Below, piece after piece: positions 13,096 through 21,019 of a stretch of DNA of 22,259 nt. The stretch is from a virus. A program made the position numbers and the translations under genes. The DNA lies in the IMG/VR virus record IMGVR_UViG_3300025769_000937, positions 1 to 22,259 of that record. The stretch is one strand, 5' to 3'. Each line of letters opens with the position of its first letter. Position 1 is the stretch's first letter. The notes under the pieces were generated by a model. It did no database searches, was not told the origin of the DNA, and saw only the letters and a program-made list of their open reading frames with translations.

Positions 13096-14520
13096 ATGGG
13101 CAGAAGTTCAGGCGGCGGCACACAGCAGGTTGTCAAGGATATACCGGAAGAAGCAAAACCGTATCTTTACGGTGCTGGAGACAGGTATCTTTCTCAAGAA
13201 GATTACGACGCATTAACTCCAGAGCAACAAGCTGAAATTGAAACGGTAGACGGAAAGTATCTTAACCCTGATTATATCCAGGGTTTGCTGCCTCGCGCCC
13301 AAGAGTTGTTTACGGGCGAAATGCCAGAGTATCAAGTTGCAGGTTTTACTCCAGATCAGGAAAGAGCCTTTGAGTTAGGGCGAGAAGGAATCGGGGCGTA
13401 TAAACCTTTCTTGGAGCGTGGATCTCGTGCCTTGGGCAGAGGTATTAGGACTGTTGAAGGTGCGATAGACGAGACGAAACGACTAGCAGGACAAATCCCT
13501 GGGGAAATTAGACCAGGACAAGAGGCACTGCGAAGAGCAGCGGGAGAGGTTCGAACCGCAGGAGAAAGAGCGGCACAAGAAACTCGTGACGCTGCTTCTA
13601 TGGCAATGCCCTTTCAACAAGAAGGGATTGCAGCTATCCGTCGCGGACAAGAGTTCTTGGGCGGTGCGGCTCAAGCATATGATCCTGCTTCGGCTCAAGC
13701 ATATATGGATCCTTTCCAACAACAAGTTGTTGACGCAACACTTTCAGACTTAGAACGTGCATATGGTCGTCAACGGTCGCAGGCAGAACAGCAATTAGCA
13801 GCTAGTGCTGTTTCTCGCGGGGCTTTTTCAGGAGAAGCAGGTCGTCGTCGTGCAGAGCAGCAAACGCTTGATCCAATGCGCGAACAGTTTGAGCGCAACA
13901 TTGCAAGCACAGTTGCTGGACTTCGTAGCCAAGGCTATCAGACTGCACAACAGCAAGCACAGAACGCATTTGAACAGCAGCAACGCCGTCAGATGGGCGT
14001 GGGTCAATTGTTCGGACAACTCGGAACTCAGACCGGGGCACTTGGCACTTCCTTCGGGCAACTTGGATTACAGGGGGCAGGTCAAGCGGGACAACTCGGA
14101 ATGCAAGGGGCAGGTCAAGCGGGACAACTTGGTTCGCAAGCTGCTCAACTCGGATTGCAAGGGGTTACTACTGGTCTTGGCGCACAGCAACAAGTTGCAG
14201 GCATGGGTCAGGGTCTTGGTTCCCTTGGTATGCAGTCGGCGCAGATGGGCGGTATGGCACAGCAGATGGCACAATCGGATGTTAACCTATTGTCACAGTT
14301 GGGTGCGCAGCAGCAACGTCAGCAGCAGGCAGAGTTTGATATGGCTCGTGCTAATCAAATGCTACCGTATCAGCAGGTTGGCTTCTTCTCTGATGTCATT
14401 CAAGGTGCGCCAATCGGAACAGCGCAGACTTCCTTTATGCCAGGGCCGTCGCCGTTCCAGCAGGCAACAGGGGCAGCTATCGCATATGGTGGTTTGAATA
14501 GAGCAGGGGTATTTAGCTAA
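13096..14520 (+). CDS. Gln/Gly-rich internal virion (DNA transfer-like) protein
   Basis: This 474-residue protein contains helical regions (about 90-300) with AQAYDPASAQAYMDPFQQQV and then an ERAYGRQRSQAEQQLAASAV stretch. The YMDPFxxxVxxxxLxDLER pattern is typical of phage proteins annotated as DNA-transfer or internal virion components. Residues about 300-395 are a low-complexity Gly/Gln/Leu region (GQLGLQGAGQAGQLGMQGAG) with a 33-bp tandem repeat underneath. It lacks long hydrophobic segments. It lies 4 nt after the preceding gene and ends in a TAATG overlap with the next. Function is inferred from the position within the ejection-type block. Long frames on both strands over 13800-14500 are composition artefacts. 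Confidence 0.6.
   Translation: MGRSSGGGTQQVVKDIPEEAKPYLYGAGDRYLSQEDYDALTPEQQAEIETVDGKYLNPDYIQGLLPRAQELFTGEMPEYQVAGFTPDQERAFELGREGIGAYKPFLERGSRALGRGIRTVEGAIDETKRLAGQIPGEIRPGQEALRRAAGEVRTAGERAAQETRDAASMAMPFQQEGIAAIRRGQEFLGGAAQAYDPASAQAYMDPFQQQVVDATLSDLERAYGRQRSQAEQQLAASAVSRGAFSGEAGRRRAEQQTLDPMREQFERNIASTVAGLRSQGYQTAQQQAQNAFEQQQRRQMGVGQLFGQLGTQTGALGTSFGQLGLQGAGQAGQLGMQGAGQAGQLGSQAAQLGLQGVTTGLGAQQQVAGMGQGLGSLGMQSAQMGGMAQQMAQSDVNLLSQLGAQQQRQQQAEFDMARANQMLPYQQVGFFSDVIQGAPIGTAQTSFMPGPSPFQQATGAAIAYGGLNRAGVFS
14068..14133 (+). repeat. 33-bp tandem repeat, two copies, plus degenerate flanks
   Basis: Units 14068-14100 and 14101-14133 share caggtcaagcgggacaact and encode LQGAGQAGQLG and MQGAGQAGQLG. Partial units (SQAAQLG, TSFGQLG) flank them. 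The high identity of the two central copies, compared with diverged flanks, suggests a recent duplication by slippage or recombination. Confidence 0.85.
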
Positions 14521-16280
14521 TGTCTGTGATGAAGCGTAAGTTGTTTAACCGCGAAGCAAGAGACGAGCTTCGTCGGATGGGTGGCATCATGGCTTCATCG
14601 GAGCCGTTGATGATGGCGGCACAAGGGTATGCGCCTGGTGGGCAGGTTTCCACAGACATGTACGTTATTAGTGTCCCTGGAGTTTTGACGAATGTCGGAG
14701 AGTATCTGACGGTTAGCTCACAAACGCTTCAAAGATTGAACGACTTAATGCCTGATGTAATGATGAGGGCGGCTCAAGGCGAAAACAACGGATTTGTATC
14801 CGATGTCGAAAGCGCAAGTCGAAGAAATGCTGCGGTAGTTCGAGCAGCACGACCTGGTGATGCCGTGGTTCAAACGCGATTGAACCGCATGTCTCAGCCC
14901 TCGGAACCTGCACCTGTTCCTACAGATGATAGAACTATTCGGGATATTGTACGTGAGGGTCTTGCATCTTCGTACAGTGTGGGACCGCTTGAAGCTCTTG
15001 CAAATCAAATCGCGGCCCAAGGTCCGGCTCCAAGTCCCACTGCTTATGGTGATATCAAACCTGGTCAGGGCTATGATGCGGCAAGTTTGTTTGGCGACGG
15101 AAACATCTTCACAAACCAAGGGACACGGGCAGGTGGGCCACCTATGCCTACAGTGTCTGAGCAATTGATGAATCAAGGGTTCATAGGTGGTGACATTGAT
15201 CCAAGCGATATAAACATGCCTCGCCCTGTTACCATAGGAGATTATGGACGCACATCGGTAGGCCCGAATGCAAGCGAAATACAACGCATGAATGAGATGT
15301 TGGATGTCGCAGGTATTGGTCCGGCAACAGGCTATCAATCTGGTCCGGCAACGACGACACGAATTGGTGATGAGGTTGACGAAACAGTAGTTGCTTCTGG
15401 AGTGAAACGTGGGGACCGTAGAGACAAACCAGAGGTTAGAAGAACACTTCGCGAAATAATAGCAGGTGTTCTTCCTGAATCCAGTGGTGAAGGGGTAGAT
15501 GCAACTCGTCGTAGACAGTCCACGGTAACGCCCGAATCCGCAGACGCCGCAGGAGAAATAGAGGAAGACGTTGTTGAAGAAGAAACAACACCCCAAACAT
15601 TCCCTGATCTTTCAGAGATCGATGACGGCACGGGAACTGACTTTACTGTTATCCCTAAGAAGGCTGACAAAATTTTACCTGAGATTAAAAAAGATCTTGA
15701 AAAGGCCGACACAGAAGAAAAGTTTGACAGTGTCTTTGATAAGTACGTTGAGAAGTTTACTAAAATCTTAGGCGAAGATCCGAAGGAAGCAGAAAAAGAT
15801 CAGGGGTTTGCTATGGCAATCTTTGGTGCAACGCTTGCTTCAACCGGAGACTTTGGACAGGCAACAGCAAACATGCTTGAGACACTTCGTGGTGATGCCG
15901 CGACCCGTCAGGAACGCAAAGACAAGATCAAGATGCTGGCGTTGCAGGCAGGTCTTGATGAACAAAAAGAATCTCGTGCTCAAACCGCGCTTCTTGATAA
16001 AGAAAATCGCGCCCTTACGAACGCAATTAAACTCGCCGCTGCAAAGGCTTACATCGAAGGACAAAACGATAACGAGGCGGTTGATAACATTGTAAAAGTT
16101 GTTAACACTTTTGCTGGCACTGGGGCAGGGATAGAGAAAGCAATAGAAATTGCTACTCGAAATAGTAACATCCCAGAAGAAGTAATGAAAGAAGTGTACA
16201 AACAGTTCGGAATTACACCTCCTTCTGTTGATCAAAAAACTCCAACGGGTGGGGCACAATCTTTAGACGATATTCAGTAA
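14520..16280 (+). CDS. Putative internal virion protein, function unknown
   Basis: This 586-residue protein starts MSVMKRKLFNREARDELRRM, followed by GGIMASSEPLMMAAQGY. The GGIMASSxxLM motif recurs in marine phage virion operons. The N-terminal 280 residues are Pro/Gly/Asp-rich and probably extended. An acidic stretch (AAGEIEEDVVEEETTPQTF) lies near 340-365. The C-terminal 200 residues are helical and charged (AMAIFGATLASTGDFGQATA, then a Lys/Arg/Glu-rich helix). It lies between two large virion-type genes with TAATG upstream and a 9-nt gap downstream, so I place it in the ejection module. An ATG at codon 4 is an alternative start. No enzyme motif is visible. Confidence 0.6.
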   Translation: MSVMKRKLFNREARDELRRMGGIMASSEPLMMAAQGYAPGGQVSTDMYVISVPGVLTNVGEYLTVSSQTLQRLNDLMPDVMMRAAQGENNGFVSDVESASRRNAAVVRAARPGDAVVQTRLNRMSQPSEPAPVPTDDRTIRDIVREGLASSYSVGPLEALANQIAAQGPAPSPTAYGDIKPGQGYDAASLFGDGNIFTNQGTRAGGPPMPTVSEQLMNQGFIGGDIDPSDINMPRPVTIGDYGRTSVGPNASEIQRMNEMLDVAGIGPATGYQSGPATTTRIGDEVDETVVASGVKRGDRRDKPEVRRTLREIIAGVLPESSGEGVDATRRRQSTVTPESADAAGEIEEDVVEEETTPQTFPDLSEIDDGTGTDFTVIPKKADKILPEIKKDLEKADTEEKFDSVFDKYVEKFTKILGEDPKEAEKDQGFAMAIFGATLASTGDFGQATANMLETLRGDAATRQERKDKIKMLALQAGLDEQKESRAQTALLDKENRALTNAIKLAAAKAYIEGQNDNEAVDNIVKVVNTFAGTGAGIEKAIEIATRNSNIPEEVMKEVYKQFGITPPSVDQKTPTGGAQSLDDIQ

Positions 16281-16289
16281 AGGTGATCA

Positions 16290-19200
16290 ATGCCTACGTT
16301 CCAAGAACTTGAGACTCTAGCCCTTGATGCCTACAACAGTGGAAATGTTGAACGCGCTAAAAAATTAAAAGAGCGTGCGTTAGCACAGCAAGAATACGAA
16401 CGGTTAGAAGTTGAAGCACTTGATGCTTGGAATAGTGGCGAAGAAGAAGAAGCTAAAAAACTCAAGAAACAAGCCCTAGATACGGTAGCTCCTTTTGAAG
16501 AAGGCCGTTTAGTGGATGTAGGAAGAGGTATTCTTACGGCTCCTGTTTCTATTGCACAAGGTATCATGGAGTTTGGTGCAGCCGGATTAGATATTTCTTT
16601 AGGCACGGAGTACTCTCGTCCTATGTCAGAGGCGTTTGAAGCGTTTAAAGAAGACTACGATTTAAATCCAAACACCGCCGCTGGAGAAGTTACCGAAGAA
16701 CTTATAGCTTTTGGTCTAGGATTTATTCCGATTGCAGGTTGGCTCGGTCGTGCAAGTTCCGTGGCCCGAGGCACACAGAAAGCTAAAGCATCAAGTAAGT
16801 TCTTTAAAGCGGCAGATAGGTTTGGAGAATCTAAGACAGGGAAAGCACTTCTTAAAAACAGGGCGCGATTAGCAGGGACCACGGCTCTTGCAACTACAGG
16901 CTATGAAACACTTGTTACACCGGATGGTCGTGCAACTCTTTCCGATAGTTTTGACATCTTACCGGATGCCTTGAAAACGGTTGATACATCTGAGATGTCT
17001 GGGTCAGACTTAGCATACAACCGTCTTGCAAATAAACTTCGTAGAGGTGTTGAAGGCGGATTGGCAAGTATAACATTCGACGCAGGTCTTCCTGTGGTGG
17101 GAGCCGCTGCGCGAGGCGTGGGGCAAATCCCTGGTGTTTCAGAAGTCTCTTCTTTAACAGGTCGTGCCCTTGTTAATATCTACGGCAGAGCAGCCGATTT
17201 AACAGGGAAAATACCTGGAGCGCAGACACTAAAAGATAAAGCTAACTATTGGTTTAAACCAGGTGGTACAGCTTCTTCCGACATCATAGAAGAGACATTA
17301 GATGCTCAAGGGTTTATTGATAATCGAGTAAAACGTGCAGTTGACTTATTTAGAGGTTGGGAAAAAGCAACTAATCAGTTTTTTTCTGCGGTCGATTTGC
17401 CAAAGAAGTCCGGTCGTAAGCGTAGAGAAATAGAAGAGGATTTAATGAAAGCCTTTACAGGCTTTGATTTTAAAGACGCAACAAAAAGAGTTTCTTTCAT
17501 TGAAGAAAAGTACGGCAAAAAAGCGGGGACGGCTTTTAGAAAAATGCTGGACGAAAATTTCCGTCAACAAGATGAAATGATCACGGAACTCGAAACACGG
17601 ATCGCTCAAGCTAAAGCCGAAGGGGCACCTCCTAACAAACAAATGGTCGAGGCCATTGATATAATGAAAGAACAACGCGCATCTCAGAGAGGATATCTGC
17701 GTCGTCGTTTTGAAATGTATAAAAACCCAATCAAATATTATTCTGAACTCGAAGGTGCAAATCTTACTGAACTGCCTTTGTACAAAGAAGCATTGCAACA
17801 AATGCAAGATACTGTGTTTGCGAAACAATACACTCCAGAACAAGTCGAAGAGCTTTTAGGACGCAGACCAGCGGAATTGTTTCAACCAGATGGATCCCCT
17901 ACTTCTGTCCCATTGTCGGATGACCTAATCAGAGAAATAGCAGAGAAACGCTTACTGAACTACATTGGTTTAGATGTATCAGAAGAAGGAATGACTGTTC
18001 AAAAAGCCATTCGTAATGCGTTAGATAAAGCTAAGGCTATGAACAAACGCGGCGGAGATGTAATTATGCCTGGTCGCGTTTTAAGTATAACCGATGATAT
18101 GTTTATCACTCGTGTTAAAGAACTCGACGGTATGCCTAAAGTCATGGAGTTAATGGGCGAGATACGAGATCCTAAAGCTGCATTTATGCAAACGGCGGAA
18201 GACACAGCAAAAACTTTTGCATCCCTTCGAACATATCGGGGCATGGCTCAAGACTTTGCAAAGGGCGGTATGCCTGCGTTTAGAGCGTTGCAAGAAGGAG
18301 AGCTTCCCTTAATTGTTCGTGACCCATTCAACCCCAATCTTGAAGACAGGTTGTCTTTTCAAGACTCTGGGGAAATTACAGGGGACATACAATCTGCTTT
18401 AGAAGATACGCTTTTGAGTAGAGGGTATGTAAGACTGGATGCGGATGAAACAGGGCAGTCTTTATTTGATGGGATCTTTGGAGATTTATCTGGGTCGTAT
18501 GTTCTTCCCAGTGTAAAAGAAGCGTTACTTACCCCCGCTCGTTTGCAAATCGATGCGTTAGGAGAGGCAGTGGCCACGGCGGCTGTCCTCAAAGGTCAAG
18601 CGCAGCGCATGACTATTATTCCAAACCTCGCGTCACAGTGGCGAAACATTCTTGGTAACGGTATAGCTCTGGCTAACAACGCAAATTTCCATCGTGACAT
18701 GGACTTTGTTGATAGCTTTAGAGTTGTTGCGGCAAACACTGACAATTTAAGCGAGGAAGGTATTCGTCGTTTATCTGATGAGCTTGGGTCTTTGGGCGTA
18801 ATGGACAGCAGCTTGATTACCAGAGCCTTAAAAGACTTTAGAGATTTTGCTAGAGATAAGGGCGGTGTCGCAGAATTTACTTCAAATCTTGCAGAAAGAG
18901 CTTCTAGTTTAGTGCCCTTCATGCGGCAGTTGGAAAGTCTATACGGAAACTCTGATTCTTTTTTCAAAGTGATGGCGGTGTTTGGAGAACAAGGCAAGAT
19001 AGCAAACGCTGTAGGTAAACTAGGCATTGATCCTAAAGGTGAAGTACCTCGTGAATTATACGATGTAATCCGTTCTAGCTTCCTAGAAAATGGATTGGCT
19101 AAACGAGTGACTTCTAAATCTCTCGACGAATCATTCTCTAACTTTATTCTCACAACCTCTGGAGACATTGTAAAAGATACAATGCCTGTATATTCGCGAG

Positions 19201-20816
19201 TTGGAAAACTTGTAAAACGTCTTGACGCAATTCCCGTCTTTGGTGCCTTCACATCATTTGCCTCTGAAAACATTCGTAACGCAGTCAACACAGTGTCACG
19301 AGGCATTAAAGAACTTTCGTTTAAGATAGATGTAGATGAGTTTGCTGATGCTATGCTTGCAGCAAAACCAACATTAACAAGAGAACAAGCTGAAGCGCAG
19401 GCTAAAGCCTATGAAAGATACATTCGAGGCATCGGATCACAACGCTTGTTGTCTTATACTGCTACGTCTTATTATCTTCCTACCGCAATCACTAAAGCCT
19501 CGATGCTTGCAACTGGGACCACGGAAGAAGAACTAGAAGCAGCGCGTGTCTTATCCGCAGACTTCTACGATGGTGCTGCTCTTGGCGTTCTTAGCAACGA
19601 CGGTCGTGGCAACATGGAGTTGTTTAATCAGAGTTACATCTTCCCACATAGTTTTGTTCGCGACCCTGCTGTTGCTGCACTACAAGCATACAATGAGGCT
19701 GGGGAGCTTAATAAGAGTCAGGCCAATCAAATCCTTAATGGAGTGTGGGGTGCAATGAAAGGTTACACAGAACCATTCGCGGGGGAATCTTTGTTCGCAG
19801 AAAGAGTTCGTGACGTTCTTCCCACCTCTTGGATTGGTCGCGGCGGGAATACTCCTACGGGTGCTACGATCTATCGGGAAGGGGAATCTCTAGGTGACAA
19901 AGTTTCTAAATCTGTTGCGCACGTTTTGGGTGGGTATGTCCCTGGCTACATGAACTTAGCCTTCCGTGAACGGAGAGGAGAGTTTGAAGCAGGGCCGTTG
20001 GTTCGAGGACTTACAGGAGAACCTGGACGCAGAGGAGAAACGTATCGATCTGAAGAAGAACTTGCTCGAATCTTTACAGGTTTGTCTCCAATTAAAATCA
20101 ACAATCGTACAAACTTTAACTTTGCTGGTGGTGAATACCAATCAAAAGCTCGTCCTTTGAAAACGGCAGCTAACTCAGAAATCACCCGTCCTGATGCAAC
20201 CATTCCTGAAACTCTTGAGGCATGGAGTTCTTATCTTGATAACTTGTACCGTGTACAAAGCGAGTTGTACTACAAAGTACTAGCTGCAAGGGAAATGGGA
20301 ACACCAGATGATGTGATTCGATCACAATTAAAAGAAGCTAATCTTGGGAATGCAGAGATTGCTGCAATAATGGAAGGCGAGTTTCGTCCAGGAAACATTG
20401 CTAAACAAACCGTGCAAGGGTTTATCAGAGATTTGATAAACGAAGATAAAAAGTTTCTTGTCGATGAAAGACCATGGGGAGAATACATTTCTATGGCGAT
20501 GGATCGGCAGTTTGAGAAACTGTCCCCAGAGTTAGCAAAACAAGATAGACAAGCAAGACTAGAAGAACGTCAGGCACTCAAAGCCAAAGAGGCACAAGAA
20601 GCTAATCTTGGATTAGAAACACCGTTGCCGGAAGAAACTGTTCAGGCTCCAGTCGCTGCGCCTCAAGCTAATGTTCCACAGGTTACAGCACCTGCACCAC
20701 AAGCTCCGGCTCAACAGCAACAGAACATCATGTCTCGTATCCCGTTCCTTGGATCAAATCCAGTGGACGCGCTGCGGAACCTAGAGATTCTGCAACGCCT
20801 TGGTGGTGGTCAGTAG
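16290..20816 (+). CDS. Very large virion protein, putative DNA ejection protein (1508 aa)
   Basis: This is the largest gene in the window, at the end of the virion operon. The N-terminus (6-64) holds two helix-hairpin units of 32-residue period (ALDAYNSGNVERAKKLKERA and ALDAWNSGEEEEAKKLKKQA), like single TPR-type hairpins. Next come two hydrophobic segments near 85-105 and 137-152. Most of the rest is charged helical sequence. A Pro/Ala/Gln linker near 1453-1478 precedes a 30-residue helical tail (VDALRNLEILQRLGGGQ). The size and position resemble large internal virion proteins such as T7 gp16 (1318 residues), but I see no lytic transglycosylase or other catalytic motif. A toxin-like or polyvalent protein is an alternative. 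AAAGGTGAT precedes the ATG at 16290. Confidence 0.6.
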   Translation: MPTFQELETLALDAYNSGNVERAKKLKERALAQQEYERLEVEALDAWNSGEEEEAKKLKKQALDTVAPFEEGRLVDVGRGILTAPVSIAQGIMEFGAAGLDISLGTEYSRPMSEAFEAFKEDYDLNPNTAAGEVTEELIAFGLGFIPIAGWLGRASSVARGTQKAKASSKFFKAADRFGESKTGKALLKNRARLAGTTALATTGYETLVTPDGRATLSDSFDILPDALKTVDTSEMSGSDLAYNRLANKLRRGVEGGLASITFDAGLPVVGAAARGVGQIPGVSEVSSLTGRALVNIYGRAADLTGKIPGAQTLKDKANYWFKPGGTASSDIIEETLDAQGFIDNRVKRAVDLFRGWEKATNQFFSAVDLPKKSGRKRREIEEDLMKAFTGFDFKDATKRVSFIEEKYGKKAGTAFRKMLDENFRQQDEMITELETRIAQAKAEGAPPNKQMVEAIDIMKEQRASQRGYLRRRFEMYKNPIKYYSELEGANLTELPLYKEALQQMQDTVFAKQYTPEQVEELLGRRPAELFQPDGSPTSVPLSDDLIREIAEKRLLNYIGLDVSEEGMTVQKAIRNALDKAKAMNKRGGDVIMPGRVLSITDDMFITRVKELDGMPKVMELMGEIRDPKAAFMQTAEDTAKTFASLRTYRGMAQDFAKGGMPAFRALQEGELPLIVRDPFNPNLEDRLSFQDSGEITGDIQSALEDTLLSRGYVRLDADETGQSLFDGIFGDLSGSYVLPSVKEALLTPARLQIDALGEAVATAAVLKGQAQRMTIIPNLASQWRNILGNGIALANNANFHRDMDFVDSFRVVAANTDNLSEEGIRRLSDELGSLGVMDSSLITRALKDFRDFARDKGGVAEFTSNLAERASSLVPFMRQLESLYGNSDSFFKVMAVFGEQGKIANAVGKLGIDPKGEVPRELYDVIRSSFLENGLAKRVTSKSLDESFSNFILTTSGDIVKDTMPVYSRVGKLVKRLDAIPVFGAFTSFASENIRNAVNTVSRGIKELSFKIDVDEFADAMLAAKPTLTREQAEAQAKAYERYIRGIGSQRLLSYTATSYYLPTAITKASMLATGTTEEELEAARVLSADFYDGAALGVLSNDGRGNMELFNQSYIFPHSFVRDPAVAALQAYNEAGELNKSQANQILNGVWGAMKGYTEPFAGESLFAERVRDVLPTSWIGRGGNTPTGATIYREGESLGDKVSKSVAHVLGGYVPGYMNLAFRERRGEFEAGPLVRGLTGEPGRRGETYRSEEELARIFTGLSPIKINNRTNFNFAGGEYQSKARPLKTAANSEITRPDATIPETLEAWSSYLDNLYRVQSELYYKVLAAREMGTPDDVIRSQLKEANLGNAEIAAIMEGEFRPGNIAKQTVQGFIRDLINEDKKFLVDERPWGEYISMAMDRQFEKLSPELAKQDRQARLEERQALKAKEAQEANLGLETPLPEETVQAPVAAPQANVPQVTAPAPQAPAQQQQNIMSRIPFLGSNPVDALRNLEILQRLGGGQ

Positions 20817-21019
20817 TCAGCCTCGATTGTCAGCTTGATTCCGTTTCCCCCGAACAGCTTTATAAGCTCGTCCGCAAAGGCTTCGGTCTCTTTGATCACC
20901 TCGTCGTCGTTTGTCATGGTCGCAAGGTTAAGTGTGACCCCGATAAACTCCATCAGAGATTCGACCTGCATAGGATGCATTTCTCTTAGACCTAAAGATT
21001 TGAACTCTTTCTCAAACAT
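20810..21019 (-). CDS. Small acidic protein downstream of the DNA polymerase
   Basis: This 69-residue, mostly helical protein reads MFEKEFKSLGLREMHPMQ, then MEFIGVTLNLATMTNDDE and ADELIKLFGGNGIKLTIEAD. No family is recognised. It starts at a TAATG overlap with the polymerase stop (shared base at 21019), with GGGGAG 10 nt upstream inside the polymerase 3' end, so translation is very likely coupled. Its TGA stop at 20810-20812 lies inside the end of the plus-strand operon. The genetic link to the polymerase suggests a replication-associated accessory role, which is inference only. Confidence 0.7.
   Translation of the reverse strand: MFEKEFKSLGLREMHPMQVESLMEFIGVTLNLATMTNDDEVIKETEAFADELIKLFGGNGIKLTIEADY

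Noticed and set aside
13264-13285. 7-bp inverted repeat (aaccctg / cagggtt) with 8-nt loop as a terminator
   Set aside because: It has no T-tract and is inside a coding region whose frame continues. The codons for LNPDYIQG explain it, and a 7-bp stem is expected by chance at this length.
13805-14497. 230-residue plus-strand and several minus-strand frames over the Gln/Gly-rich gene
   Set aside because: They are by-products of the CAG/CAA/GGT-rich codons in the real frame. Their translations are Ser/Arg/Leu-rich without motifs.
14745-15596. 283-residue minus-strand frame
   Set aside because: Its Cys/Ser/Arg/Tyr-rich sequence without domains, opposite a continuous virion-operon gene, marks it as a shadow.
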